Assembly: GCF_007558815.1 (NCBI RefSeq)
Contig: NZ_VLTJ01000011.1
Location: forward strand, 62,001 to 126,000
Source of the DNA: Verticiella sediminum
GTDB lineage: Bacteria; Pseudomonadota; Gammaproteobacteria; Burkholderiales; Burkholderiaceae_B
Direction: 5' to 3'
DNA: 64,000 nt
In this document: positions 1 to 8,042 of the stretch, piece after piece
How the letters are laid out: each line of letters starts with the position of its first letter
Numbering within the stretch: the stretch's first letter is position 1
Made by a program: the position numbers and the translations under genes
Notes under the pieces: model-generated
Database searches by the model: none
What the model was told of the DNA's origin: nothing
What the model saw: the letters and a program-made list of their open reading frames with translations, nothing else

Positions 1-705
1 GTCATCGTCGAGACGGTGCAGGGAGAAGGCGGCATCAACGTGGCGTCGCTGCGCTGGCTGAAGGAGCTGCAGCGCGTGTGCCGCGCGCACGACATGCTGC
101 TGATCGTCGACGACATCCAGGCCGGCTGCGGCCGCACCGGCAGTTTCTTCAGCTTCGAGCCCGCCGGCATCCAGCCCGACATCATCACGCTGTCCAAGTC
201 GCTCTCCGGCTTCGGCCTGCCGATGTCGCTGGTGCTGATGAAGCCCGAGCTGGACGTCTGGCAGCCCGGCGCGCACACCGGTACGTTCCGCGGCAACAAC
301 CTGGCCTTCGTCACGGCCACGGCCGCCCTGGACCACTACTGGACCAACGCCGCGTTCGCCAGCGACACCCAGCGCAAGGAGCGCATCGCCCGCGATCATC
401 TGGAGAACATCGTCCAGAGCTATCCCGGCGCCGGCCTGTCGGTGCGTGGGCGCGGTCTGATGCAGGGGCTGGTCAGCCAGGACCCGACCTTCGCTTCCAA
501 GGTGTCCAAGAAGGCCTTCGAGCAGGGCCTCGTGATCGAGACCTCGGGCGCGAACGACGAAGTCCTCAAGCTCCTGCCGTCGCTCACTATCGAAGACGAG
601 CAGCTCAAGAAGGGGCTGGAGATCATCGATCGCGCAGTGGCCGACGTGCTGGCCGAGCATGACGCCGCCAGCAGCGCCCGCGTGCTGAAGTTCGGCAATC
701 GCTGA
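1..705 (+). CDS. ectB: Diaminobutyrate--2-oxoglutarate transaminase EctB (3' part)
   Basis: C-terminal 234 residues of the PLP-dependent class III aminotransferase that converts aspartate semialdehyde to L-2,4-diaminobutyrate, the first committed step of ectoine synthesis. The reading frame is open from base 1, so the start lies outside the window; a full EctB is about 420-435 residues. Visible family features are the cofactor-binding [12 protein letters not shown] stretch and the Schiff-base lysine in ITLSKSLSG (residue 67 of the fragment). ectC and ectD follow on the same strand, which fixes the identity well. Cytoplasmic. Confidence 0.95.
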   Translation, partial: VIVETVQGEGGINVASLRWLKELQRVCRAHDMLLIVDDIQAGCGRTGSFFSFEPAGIQPDIITLSKSLSGFGLPMSLVLMKPELDVWQPGAHTGTFRGNNLAFVTATAALDHYWTNAAFASDTQRKERIARDHLENIVQSYPGAGLSVRGRGLMQGLVSQDPTFASKVSKKAFEQGLVIETSGANDEVLKLLPSLTIEDEQLKKGLEIIDRAVADVLAEHDAASSARVLKFGNR

Positions 706-845
706 TTTTCGTCCGCCCGGAACGCCACACATCCGGGCACTTTCCCCTACCGCTCGCGCCGCGCGCCCTTCGGGGCGCGGGCCGCGGCTCGCCTTGTCGC
801 GCCGCGCGAACGGGGAGTGCCCATCAACCATCCAGGAGAAAAAAC
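706..845 (+). other. ectB-ectC spacer with a TTCG-capped hairpin
   Basis: The 140-base gap contains a perfect 7-bp stem CGCGCCC/GGGCGCG closed by a TTCG tetraloop (762-779) with no T-run after it. It resembles an mRNA-stabilising or processing hairpin rather than a terminator, because ectC follows closely with a good ribosome site (CCAGGAG about 8 bases before its ATG). No coding signal is seen in the gap. Confidence 0.5.
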
Positions 846-1268
846 ATGATCGTGCGCAACGTCAAAGACACCATCGGCACCGAGGACGAAGTCGTCACCG
901 ACACCTGGCGCAGCCGCCGGGTGCTTCTGAAGAAGGACGGCATGGGTTTTTCGTTCCACGAAACCACCATCTTCCCCGGCACCGAGACCCACATCCATTA
1001 CCAGAACCACCTCGAGGCCGTGTGGTGCGTCGAGGGTGACGGCGAGATCGAGACCATCGCCGACGGCAAGAAGTACGCGCTCGGCCCGGGCGTGATCTAC
1101 GCCCTGAACGAGAACGACGAACACTACCTGCGCGGCGGCAAGGAGCCGCTGCGGGTGATCTGCGTGTTCAATCCGCCGCTCACCGGCCGCGAAGTGCATG
1201 ACGAGAAGGGTGTCTACCCGCTGGTGACGGATGACGAAGAAACCACGTCGAACAAGGAGGCTGCCTGA
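846..1268 (+). CDS. ectC: L-ectoine synthase EctC
   Basis: 140-residue cupin that cyclises N-gamma-acetyl-diaminobutyrate to ectoine with loss of water; cytoplasmic. The three residues known to bind the catalytic iron in characterised EctC proteins (Glu57, Tyr85, His93) are present at exactly these positions, in [15 protein letters not shown] and NDEHYL. The C-terminus is a little longer than the usual 128-134 residues and is acidic. Its stop overlaps the ectD start by one base (TGATG), so the two are probably translationally coupled. Confidence 0.97.
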   Translation: MIVRNVKDTIGTEDEVVTDTWRSRRVLLKKDGMGFSFHETTIFPGTETHIHYQNHLEAVWCVEGDGEIETIADGKKYALGPGVIYALNENDEHYLRGGKEPLRVICVFNPPLTGREVHDEKGVYPLVTDDEETTSNKEAA

Positions 1269-2191
1269 TGATTTCCCCTGCGAAGGATATCTACGCGTCG
1301 CGTTCGGATCGCGGCGCCGCCATCATCGCCCGCCAGGACCCTGTGGTCTATCACGGCGGCACCTATGCCAGCGGTGCTTCGGCCGGCCAGATGGCCGACT
1401 TCGAGCGCGACGGCTTTCTGATCCTGCCGGAATTCTTCAGTGAGCAGGAAGTGGCCGCGCTGCTGCGGGAAGTCGAGCGTCTGTCGACCGACCCCGCGAC
1501 CCGCCAGCGCGACGAAGCGATCCGCGAACCGGGCAGCGACGCCGTGCGCTCGATCTTCAAGGTGCACGAGATCAGTCCGGTGCTGCAGCGCCTGGCGGCC
1601 GACGCGCGCCTGGCCGACATCGCCCGCCAGATCCTCGGCTCGGAGGTATACATCCACCAGTCGCGCGCCAACCTGAAGCCGGGCTTCAAGGGCAAGGAGT
1701 TCTACTGGCATTCGGATTTCGAAACCTGGCACGTCGAAGACGGCATGCCGGCCATGCGCGCGGTGAGCTGCTCGGTGCTGCTTACCGACAATCGCGCCGA
1801 GAACGGCCCGCTGATGCTGGTGCCGGGCTCGCATCGCCAGTTCATCTCGTGCATCGGCGAGACGCCCGACGATCACTACAAGGAATCGCTGCGCAAGCAG
1901 GAATACGGCGTGCCCGATCCCGTCAGCCTGCAGTTGCTGGTGGAGCAGGGCGGCATCCAGTCGGTCACCGGCAAGGCCGGCACCGTGGTGTTCTTCGATT
2001 GCAACACCATGCACGGCTCGAACGGCAACATCACGCCGTGGCCGCGCGCGAACGTCTTCATGGTCTACAACAGCATGGAGAACACGCTGGGCGCGCCCAA
2101 GTTCGGCCTCGCGCCGCGTCCCGAGTTCATCGCTACCCGCAAGAAGTTCGAGGCGATCAAGCCTCTGGCGCCGACCAGCCTGAAGCGTTGA
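1268..2191 (+). CDS. ectD: Ectoine 5-hydroxylase EctD
   Basis: 307-residue Fe(II)/2-oxoglutarate dioxygenase (PhyH superfamily) that converts ectoine to 5-hydroxyectoine. The iron-binding facial triad is visible as His148-x-Asp150 (FYWHSDFETW) and His249 (TMHGSNGN). The ectoine-binding FETWHxEDGMP segment follows directly, as in characterised EctD. It is last in the ect operon, overlaps ectC by one base, and is followed by a strong GC-rich hairpin. Its presence shows that the host makes hydroxyectoine as an osmotic and thermal protectant. Confidence 0.97.
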   Translation: MISPAKDIYASRSDRGAAIIARQDPVVYHGGTYASGASAGQMADFERDGFLILPEFFSEQEVAALLREVERLSTDPATRQRDEAIREPGSDAVRSIFKVHEISPVLQRLAADARLADIARQILGSEVYIHQSRANLKPGFKGKEFYWHSDFETWHVEDGMPAMRAVSCSVLLTDNRAENGPLMLVPGSHRQFISCIGETPDDHYKESLRKQEYGVPDPVSLQLLVEQGGIQSVTGKAGTVVFFDCNTMHGSNGNITPWPRANVFMVYNSMENTLGAPKFGLAPRPEFIATRKKFEAIKPLAPTSLKR

Positions 2192-2231
2192 CGCCAGGAT
2201 GGCCCCGGCCCCGATCGCGGCCGGGACCGAG

Positions 2232-2268
2232 CGAAGGCCCCGGGAGCTCAGGCGCCGCGGGGCCTTCG
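2232..2268 (+). terminator. Terminator of the ect operon
   Basis: An 11-bp perfect inverted repeat, CGAAGGCCCCG (2232-2242) and CGGGGCCTTCG (2258-2268), lies 40 bases after the ectD stop and is followed by only two T residues. It is a strong GC stem with a weak U-tract. It also sits before the convergent gdx stop, so it may serve both strands. Confidence 0.6.
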
Positions 2269-2308
2269 TTGCATGGCGAACCTTCGTTGCGTGGCCGGGG
2301 CCGCGGCG

Positions 2309-2626
2309 TCAGGGCGTGGCGAGTTTCAGGCCGATGAGGCCGGCGACGATCAGCCCGACGCTGAGCACCCGCATGGCCGAGAGCGATTCGTGAAAGAAGA
2401 TCACGCCGGCGATGAAGGTGCCGACCGCGCCGATGCCGGTCCAGATCGCGTAGGCCGTGCCCAGCGGCAGGACTTTCATCGCCGTCGACAGCAGCCAGAA
2501 GCTGACGATCATGCCGGCGATCGTGATGACCGACGGAACGAGGCGCGTGAAGCCGTAGGTGTATTTGAGGCCGATGGCCCAGACGACCTCGAAGAGGCCG
2601 GCAAAGAAGAGAATGATCCAGTGCAT
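2309..2626 (-). CDS. gdx: Guanidinium exporter Gdx/SugE (SMR family)
   Basis: 105-residue, four-helix small multidrug resistance protein of the SugE/Gdx subgroup, which exports guanidinium in exchange for protons as an antiparallel dimer in the inner membrane. It has the essential membrane glutamate at position 13 ([15 protein letters not shown]) and the SugE-type segments [14 protein letters not shown] and ESLSAMR. The start is set at MHWIILF, because upstream in-frame sequence carries the riboswitch and is not protein-like. The leader has two ACGA-loop hairpins, which independently supports guanidinium as substrate. Confidence 0.9.
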   Translation of the reverse strand: MHWIILFFAGLFEVVWAIGLKYTYGFTRLVPSVITIAGMIVSFWLLSTAMKVLPLGTAYAIWTGIGAVGTFIAGVIFFHESLSAMRVLSVGLIVAGLIGLKLATP

Positions 2627-2658
2627 GGCGATGACTCCGGATGAAGAGCGTCTCGGCG

Positions 2659-2781
2659 ACGCTCGATACGGGGTCGTCCCCAGAAGGCCTGGCGCGGTCC
2701 TTGCACCGGCGGTGGGCAGTGTCTGCCAACGACAATGTGTTTCCTGACGCAAGGCCTGGCCGGGTCGTCCCGGCATGCCAG
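2659..2781 (-). promoter_or_regulatory. Guanidine-II (mini-ykkC) riboswitch candidate
   Basis: On the minus strand the gdx leader forms GCCGGG-ACGA-CCCGGC (2774 to 2759) and GGGG-ACGA-CCCC plus a U-G closing pair (2682 to 2669). Paired hairpins with ACGR loops are the defining feature of the guanidine-II class, which is typically found upstream of SugE/Gdx genes. The linker here is about 75 bases, longer than most known examples, and the second stem is short. The proposed mechanism is exposure of the gdx ribosome site on guanidinium binding; this is inferred, not shown. Confidence 0.8.
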
Positions 2782-2787
2782 CCAAAA

Positions 2788-2816
2788 ATTATAGAATATC
2801 CGCCGCGGGCCGGAAA
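2788..2816 (-). promoter_or_regulatory. gdx promoter
   Basis: A perfect TATAAT -10 box (2793 to 2788, minus strand) is preceded after 17 bases by TTTCCG as a poor -35 box. Transcription would start near 2781, just seven bases before the first riboswitch hairpin, as expected for a 5'-end aptamer. This AT-rich island is the only one between gdx and panD and may also serve panD on the other strand. Confidence 0.6.
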
Positions 2817-2864
2817 CCTTCGGCTCATCGTGCGGCACGGGCCGCCACCAAGGAGTGATATTCC

Positions 2865-3227
2865 ATGCAACGTGTCATGCTGCGTGCCAAACTGCACCGG
2901 GTTACCGTGACGCAGGCCGACTTGAACTACGAAGGTTCATGCGGCATCGACGAAGATCTGCTCGACGCGGCAGACATGAAGGAGTTCGAGCGCATCGAGC
3001 TCTACAACGTCAACAATGGCGAGCGTTTCTCTACCTACATCATCAAGGCCCCGCGCGGCAGCGGCGAGATCTCGCTGAACGGCGCCGCGGCGCGCCGCGC
3101 GCACCTGGGCGACCTGCTCATCATCTGCACCTACGGCCCCATGTCCGACGCCGAGATCGAGACTCACAAGCCCAAGGTCATCCTGGTGGACGATGCCAAC
3201 CGCATCAAGGAAATCCGCAAGTTCTGA
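2865..3227 (+). CDS. panD: Aspartate 1-decarboxylase proenzyme PanD
   Basis: 120-residue pyruvoyl-dependent enzyme that makes beta-alanine from L-aspartate for pantothenate and CoA synthesis; cytoplasmic tetramer. The self-cleavage site is visible as Gly24-Ser25 in NYEGSCGID, giving the pyruvoyl group on residue 25. Tyr58-region and NGAAAR motifs ([13 protein letters not shown]) are also present. Length matches the family. Ribosome site AAGGAGTG lies before the ATG. Transcribed alone, divergent from gdx. Confidence 0.97.
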   Translation: MQRVMLRAKLHRVTVTQADLNYEGSCGIDEDLLDAADMKEFERIELYNVNNGERFSTYIIKAPRGSGEISLNGAAARRAHLGDLLIICTYGPMSDAEIETHKPKVILVDDANRIKEIRKF

Positions 3228-3260
3228 AAGAATGAGACCCACCCCCTACGCGTTGACGCG

Positions 3261-3320
3261 CGCCCCCTCGAGGGGGCGGCGCTGGCGGACCGGCGGAGCC
3301 GGATCCGCGGCGTCCTGGAT
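3261..3320. repeat. Burkholderiales-style intergenic palindrome
   Basis: The panD-reductase gap contains the 18-base perfect palindrome CGCCCCCTCGAGGGGGCG (3261-3278), followed by an imperfect GGACCGGC/GCCGGATCC inverted repeat (3288-3306). Such CCCCCTCGAGGGGG elements are dispersed between genes in many Burkholderiales. A role as a bidirectional terminator or REP-like element is inferred. Confidence 0.55.
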
Positions 3321-3377
3321 CGCATTGCCGCAGTTTTCATGCGTCGCGGATGGCGCGACGCGCGGTCGGGTACTGAG

Positions 3378-4421
3378 ATGAGCCATCGCATCACCGTTCT
3401 GCCCTCCAACCACCAGTTCTATGCCGCGCCCGGGGAGTCCATCCTCGATGCGGCGCTCAACGCCGGCGTCACGCTGCCCTACAGTTGCAAGAACGGCGCA
3501 TGTTCTTCCTGCAAGGGCCGAGTGGTGGACGGCGAGTTCGAGCAATTGCCGCACCAGCCCGGCACCCTGCACCCGGAGGACGCCGCGCAGGGCTACGCCT
3601 TGTTCTGCTGCGCCGTACCGCAATCCGATCTCACGGTCGAGGCGCGGGTCGTGCAGGGCATGGACGGGATCGAGATCCGCAAGATGCCGGTGCGCGTGCA
3701 GGCGCTCGAACGCCTGGGCGAAGACGTCATGCTGGTGCGCCTGCAGATGCCGGCCAATCAGCGCTTCGTCTTCAATGCCGGCCAGTACCTCGAGCTGATC
3801 CTCAAGGACGGCCGCCGGCGCAGCTATTCGATGGCGTCGGCGCCGCACGTGGAAGGCACGGTCGAGTTGCATATCCGCCACATGCCGGGCGGCGCATTCA
3901 CGGACCGGCTCTTCGGCGCGGCCGAACCGTCGGTCAAGGCGCGCGAGATCCTGCGCTGCGAGGCGCCGCTGGGCTCGTTCTTCCTGCGCGAGGACACCGA
4001 GCGGCCGATCGTGCTGCTCGCGAGCGGTACCGGCTTCGCGCCGATCAAGGCGATGGTCGAGCACATGATCCACAAGGGCATGCGCCGCACCGTGCGTCTC
4101 TATTGGGGCGGGCGGCGCCCGCGCGATCTCTACCTGGGCGAACTGGCGCAGTCCTGGGCCGGGGACTTGCCCGATTACCACTATGTTCCCGTGGTGTCGG
4201 ACGCACAGGCCGAAGATGCCTGGACTGGGCGTACGGGTTTCGTGCATCATGCAGTGATGCAGGACATCCCCGATCTGTCGGAACATGAGGTCTACGCCTG
4301 TGGCGCACCTGCCATGGTCGAAGCGGCGCGGCGCGATTTCACCGAGCGTTGCGGCCTGCCCACAGAGGCCTTCTTCGCAGACGCTTTCACGTCCGAAGCC
4401 GACCTCGCCGCCGCACGCTGA
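3378..4421 (+). CDS. 2Fe-2S ferredoxin-FAD oxidoreductase (CDP-6-deoxy-delta-3,4-glucoseen reductase-like)
   Basis: 347-residue electron-transfer protein. An N-terminal plant-type 2Fe-2S domain holds the cluster with Cys37, Cys42, Cys45 and Cys77 (PYSCKNGACSSCKG, then GYALFCC). The C-terminal part is a ferredoxin-reductase FAD/NAD(P) module with RRSYSMAS for flavin and LLASGTGFAPIKAM for the nucleotide. It moves electrons from NAD(P)H through FAD to the cluster and on to a partner oxygenase or dehydratase. Beta-proteobacterial homologues are often annotated CDP-6-deoxy-delta-3,4-glucoseen reductase (AscD-like), but no deoxysugar genes lie nearby, so the real partner is unknown. The start at MSHRIT is preferred over an upstream GTG because it begins the conserved domain. 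Confidence 0.85.
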   Translation: MSHRITVLPSNHQFYAAPGESILDAALNAGVTLPYSCKNGACSSCKGRVVDGEFEQLPHQPGTLHPEDAAQGYALFCCAVPQSDLTVEARVVQGMDGIEIRKMPVRVQALERLGEDVMLVRLQMPANQRFVFNAGQYLELILKDGRRRSYSMASAPHVEGTVELHIRHMPGGAFTDRLFGAAEPSVKAREILRCEAPLGSFFLREDTERPIVLLASGTGFAPIKAMVEHMIHKGMRRTVRLYWGGRRPRDLYLGELAQSWAGDLPDYHYVPVVSDAQAEDAWTGRTGFVHHAVMQDIPDLSEHEVYACGAPAMVEAARRDFTERCGLPTEAFFADAFTSEADLAAAR

Positions 4422-4470
4422 TCCGTGCCTGCGCTATCGTTCTTCTTTCGCTAATATTTCCGATCGCACG

Positions 4471-4507
4471 CGCCCCTGGCCCTGTCCGCATGGCAGGCCG
4501 GGGCGCG
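4471..4507 (+). promoter_or_regulatory. Leader hairpin before dadA
   Basis: GCGCCCC-T-GGCC (4471-4482) pairs with GGCCGGGGCGC (4497-4507), an 11-bp stem with one bulged T and a 14-base loop. It ends seven bases before the dadA ribosome site (CAGGAG), so it could terminate upstream transcription or modulate dadA translation. Confidence 0.4.
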
Positions 4508-4523
4508 CCGTTCAGGAGCAAGC

Positions 4524-5783
4524 ATGAAGGTTGTGGTACTGGGTAGCGGCATCATCGGCACGGCAAGTGCCTGGTGGCTGCGGCAGGATGGGCATGAAGT
4601 GGAAGTGATCGACCGTGCCGTCGGCCCCGCCCGCGAAACCAGCTTCGCCAATGGTGGCCAGGTCTCGGTTGCCTACGCCGAGCCCTGGGCCACTCCGCAG
4701 GCGCCCTGGCGCCTGCTGCAATGGCTGATGCGCGACGACTCCCCGCTGTTGTTCCGGCCGCAGTTCGACTGGCGGCAATGGCAATGGGGGCTGGCCTTCC
4801 TGGGCGAATGCCGGCGCTCGCGCCTGGAGCCCAACATCCGCGCGATGCAGCAACTGGCCGAATACAGCCGCCGCACCCTGCAGGAGATGCGGCGCGAACT
4901 CGGCATCGACTACGATCATCTCGAGCGCGGCATTCTGACCTTCTACCGCTCGTCCAGCGATTTCGAGACCGCCCAGCAGGCCGCGAGCGTGCTGCGCGAT
5001 CTCGGCGTCGACCGGCGCATCCTGTCCGCCGACGAGGTGATCCAGACCGAGCCCGCGCTCGCCGGTCAGCGGGCGCGCATCGTGGGTGGTGACTACACCG
5101 CGAGCGACGAGAGCGGGGACGTGTTCAAGTTCACCACCGCCCTGGCCGAACGCGGCGCCGCCCAGGGCGTCCGGTTCCGCTACTCGACGCAGGTCATGCG
5201 CCTGCTCGCCGAGGGCGGCAGGGTCTACGCCGCCGAGACGATCGGGCCGGACGGGCGCTACGAGCGCGTCCATGGCGATGTCTTCGTGGTGGCCGCGGGC
5301 GCCTTCTCAGCGCAGCTCGTGCGCCCGCTGGGCGTGCCGTGCCCGGTCTATCCGGCGAAGGGGTATTCGGCCACGTTCCGCATCCTCGACGCCGCGCGCG
5401 CGCCGCGCATGAGCCTGACGGACAGCTCGCGCAAGGTCGTCATCTCGCCGCTGGGCGATCGGCTGCGGGTGGCGGGCACCGCCGAGCTGTCGGGCTACGA
5501 TCGTGGCCTGAACACCGTGCGCTGCGAAGCCCTGACGCGCATCGCCCAGGAGTGCTTCGGTCCGGACGTCCTCGATCTGTCCGTCCCCAACTACTGGGCG
5601 GGCCTGCGCCCGGCCACGCCATCGAGCGTGCCCCTGGTGGGCCGCACCCGCATCGGCAATCTGTATCTGAACACCGGCCACGGCACATTGGGCTGGACCA
5701 TGGGCCCCGGCTCGGGGCGCATGCTGGCCGACCTGGTCGCCGGACGGCGTCCCGAACCCGCCTTTCCCCATCTTGGCCGCTGA
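4524..5783 (+). CDS. dadA: D-amino acid dehydrogenase DadA
   Basis: 419-residue FAD-dependent membrane-associated dehydrogenase that oxidatively deaminates D-amino acids (mainly D-alanine) to 2-oxo acids and passes electrons to the respiratory chain. The N-terminal Rossmann motif VLGSGIIG (Gly7-x-Gly9-x-x-Gly12) binds FAD, followed by SFANGGQVSVAYAEPW, a DadA hallmark. The C-terminal WAGLRPATPSSVPLVG and GHGTLGWTMGPGSG segments complete the DAO fold. Length matches E. coli DadA. No alanine racemase or Lrp-type regulator lies next to it, so it appears to be a single-gene unit. Confidence 0.92.
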   Translation: MKVVVLGSGIIGTASAWWLRQDGHEVEVIDRAVGPARETSFANGGQVSVAYAEPWATPQAPWRLLQWLMRDDSPLLFRPQFDWRQWQWGLAFLGECRRSRLEPNIRAMQQLAEYSRRTLQEMRRELGIDYDHLERGILTFYRSSSDFETAQQAASVLRDLGVDRRILSADEVIQTEPALAGQRARIVGGDYTASDESGDVFKFTTALAERGAAQGVRFRYSTQVMRLLAEGGRVYAAETIGPDGRYERVHGDVFVVAAGAFSAQLVRPLGVPCPVYPAKGYSATFRILDAARAPRMSLTDSSRKVVISPLGDRLRVAGTAELSGYDRGLNTVRCEALTRIAQECFGPDVLDLSVPNYWAGLRPATPSSVPLVGRTRIGNLYLNTGHGTLGWTMGPGSGRMLADLVAGRRPEPAFPHLGR

Positions 5784-5799
5784 ACGCCTTTTCCCTCTT

Positions 5800-5823
5800 G
5801 GCCGCCTCACGGGCGGCCGTTCT
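5800..5823 (+). terminator. Possible terminator after dadA
   Basis: Inverted repeat GGCCGCC/GGCGGCC with a 5-base loop (5800-5818), followed by GTTCTT. It sits 16 bases after the dadA stop and just before the ugpB ribosome site. The U-tract is weak. Confidence 0.45.
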
Positions 5824-5850
5824 TGCTAGACACGGTCCTCAGGAGACAAC

Positions 5851-7137
5851 GTGAAAGCCCTCAAAACCTGCGTCGCCGCCATCGCGGCGGTTCTGTCTTT
5901 CGGCGCAGCACACGCCGAGTCCCAGAAGATTCTGGTGTGGCACTCGCTCGATGCCGCCCACAAGGCGATCTTCGAGTCGTTCGTCTCGCAGTTCAACCGG
6001 TCGCAGAGCGACGTGGTCGTCGAACTCAGCGCCGCGCCCGACGACAAGGCCATGGCCGCCGGCATGGCCCAGGCGATCAAGGACAAGCGCCTGCCGCACC
6101 TGGTCCAGTTGTCCGACGAGTTCGCGCCGGAAACCGTGGCCAAGGACAACCGCGTACTGCCGCTCTACGAGCTGCTGAACAAGTACCCGATCAAGGACGT
6201 GCGCTGGTTCCTGCCGCAGACCAGCGGCTACGTGCGCGATGGCCGCGGCCGCCTGCTCGCGCTGCCGCTGATGGCCGAGATCCCGGTGCTGTTCTACAAC
6301 CGCGACCTCTACAAGAAGGCCGGGCTCAACCCGGACCAGCCGCCGGTCACCTGGCGCGACCTGCAGAACCAACTGATCGCCCTGCAGAATGCCGGCGTGC
6401 AATGCCCGTACGCGACCAGCCGCATGGTCTGGGTGCACCAGGAGAACCTCGCCGCCTCGAACAACCAGCCGTTCGCCTCGCGCAACAACGGCCTGGACGG
6501 CGGCCGCCCGGACCTGCTGGTCAACAGCCAGCTACACATCCGCCATCTCGCCATGATGACGAGCTGGGTGCGCAGCAGCCTGTTCACCACCGCCACCTTC
6601 GAGGACGAGGCCGACAGCACCTTCGCCAATGGCGATTGCGCGGTGCTCTCCTCGGGCACGGGTGCCTGGGCCAAGCTCGATCCGCGCAAGTTCGCGACCG
6701 GTGTGGCGCCGCTGCCCCGCTATGTCGAGGCGAGCAAGGAGGGCGGCATGCCGCTCGTGAGCGGTTCGGCGCTCTGGGCCACGTCGGGCCACAGCGCGGC
6801 CGAGGACAAGGCAACGGCACAGTTCATCGCCTGGCTGGTCTCGCCCACGGTGGCCGCGCAATGGCACCAGCAGACGGGTTTTCTGCCCTTGACCGAGGCC
6901 GCCGCGCGCGCCGCCGACGTGTCGTTCTACAACCGCATCCCCGGCGCGCAGCAGGTCGTGACGCAGATGGACCGCAACCCGAGCGCGAACAGCCGCGGCC
7001 TGCGCATTCCGCGCTATCAGGACGTGCTCGCGATCCTGAACGAGGAGACCGCGCTGACCCTGCGCGGCCAGAAGCCGGCGATGCAGGCGCAGTCCGACGC
7101 CGTCAAGCGCGCCGCCGCCGTCATGTCCGCGAAGTAA
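5851..7137 (+). CDS. ugpB: Periplasmic sn-glycerol-3-phosphate-type binding protein UgpB
   Basis: 428-residue family-1 extracellular solute-binding protein. The signal peptide is about 25 residues (KALKTCVAAIAAVLSFGAAHA, cleaved before ESQK). Start codon is GTG, with AGGAG five bases upstream. The sequence LVQLSDEFAPETV, the SAWxxQ-like ligand-region pattern and the directly following glycerophosphodiesterase gene point to glycerol-3-phosphate or glycerophosphodiester binding. Remarkably, the usual ugpA, ugpE and ugpC partners are absent between it and ugpQ, so its transporter must be encoded elsewhere or be lost. Identity as UgpB rather than a general sugar-binding protein is likely, not certain. 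Confidence 0.8.
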   Translation: MKALKTCVAAIAAVLSFGAAHAESQKILVWHSLDAAHKAIFESFVSQFNRSQSDVVVELSAAPDDKAMAAGMAQAIKDKRLPHLVQLSDEFAPETVAKDNRVLPLYELLNKYPIKDVRWFLPQTSGYVRDGRGRLLALPLMAEIPVLFYNRDLYKKAGLNPDQPPVTWRDLQNQLIALQNAGVQCPYATSRMVWVHQENLAASNNQPFASRNNGLDGGRPDLLVNSQLHIRHLAMMTSWVRSSLFTTATFEDEADSTFANGDCAVLSSGTGAWAKLDPRKFATGVAPLPRYVEASKEGGMPLVSGSALWATSGHSAAEDKATAQFIAWLVSPTVAAQWHQQTGFLPLTEAAARAADVSFYNRIPGAQQVVTQMDRNPSANSRGLRIPRYQDVLAILNEETALTLRGQKPAMQAQSDAVKRAAAVMSAK

Positions 7138-7142
7138 GCCCC

Positions 7143-7904
7143 ATGGCCATCGTCCCGGGCTGGCACTATCCGCGCTATGTCGCCCATCGGGGCGGGGGCG
7201 TTCTTGCCCCCGAGAACACCCTGGCCGGCATGCGCGCGGCCCAGGCGCACGGCTATGCCGGCGTGGAGTTCGACGTCATGCTGGCCGCCGACGGGGTGCC
7301 CGTGCTGATGCACGATCCCGAATTCGGCCGCACCATCGCCGGCCGGGGCGCAGTGGCGCTCACGCCGTCCGAGGTGCTGGTGCGTCTGGACGCGGGGGCA
7401 TGGAAGGGCGAGGCCTTCGTGGGCGAACCCGTCCCGCTGTTCGCCGACGCGGCGTACTGGCTGATCCAGGCCGGTATCTGGATGAACGTCGAGATCAAGC
7501 CCGCTCCCGGGTACGAAATCGTCACCGGACGGGTCACGGCCGAGTACACGGCCCGCGCTTGGGCCCGGCGCGAGCCCGGCACGCCGGCGTCGCCCGCGCC
7601 CTTGTTGTCGTCGTTTTCCGAGGACGCTTTGCGCGCGGCGGCCGCCGCGCGGCCGGAACTCGCCCGGGCCATGCTCTGGCAGCGCGTGCCGGCCGATTGG
7701 CTCGCACGCGTCCGGGATCTCGGCTGCGTCGCCGTGCATTGCGATCATCGCCGGCTGGACGCGCCCACCGCGCGCGCCATCAAGGCCGCCGGCTATGGCC
7801 TGATGTGCTACACGGTCAACGAACCCGCGCGCGCCCAGGAGATCTTCGCCTGGGGCGTCGACGCCATCTGCACCGATCGCCTGGATCTCTTCGCAGGCCG
7901 CTGA
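7143..7904 (+). CDS. ugpQ: Glycerophosphodiester phosphodiesterase UgpQ
   Basis: 253-residue cytoplasmic GDPD-family enzyme that hydrolyses glycerophosphodiesters to glycerol-3-phosphate and an alcohol. Catalytic and metal-binding residues are visible: His15-Arg16 (AHRGGG), Glu24-Asn25 (APENT), Glu43 and Asp45 (GVEFDV), His58-Asp59 (LMHDP), and the later NVEIKP motif. The start five bases after the ugpB stop makes the pair an operon. The C-terminal YTVNEP...WGVDAICTDR is typical of UgpQ. Confidence 0.93.
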   Translation: MAIVPGWHYPRYVAHRGGGVLAPENTLAGMRAAQAHGYAGVEFDVMLAADGVPVLMHDPEFGRTIAGRGAVALTPSEVLVRLDAGAWKGEAFVGEPVPLFADAAYWLIQAGIWMNVEIKPAPGYEIVTGRVTAEYTARAWARREPGTPASPAPLLSSFSEDALRAAAAARPELARAMLWQRVPADWLARVRDLGCVAVHCDHRRLDAPTARAIKAAGYGLMCYTVNEPARAQEIFAWGVDAICTDRLDLFAGR

Positions 7905-8042
7905 CCGGCTGGCGTGGCTGGCGCGCTGCGCAGCGCAGGTGCGCAGCATCCGCATCCTTACGTAGTTCCCGATATTGGCGCGCACCGGTGCGCCCGGCAC
8001 GATGTCTTCCATTGCCCCATCGCACGGGGCCAGGGAGGCGGC

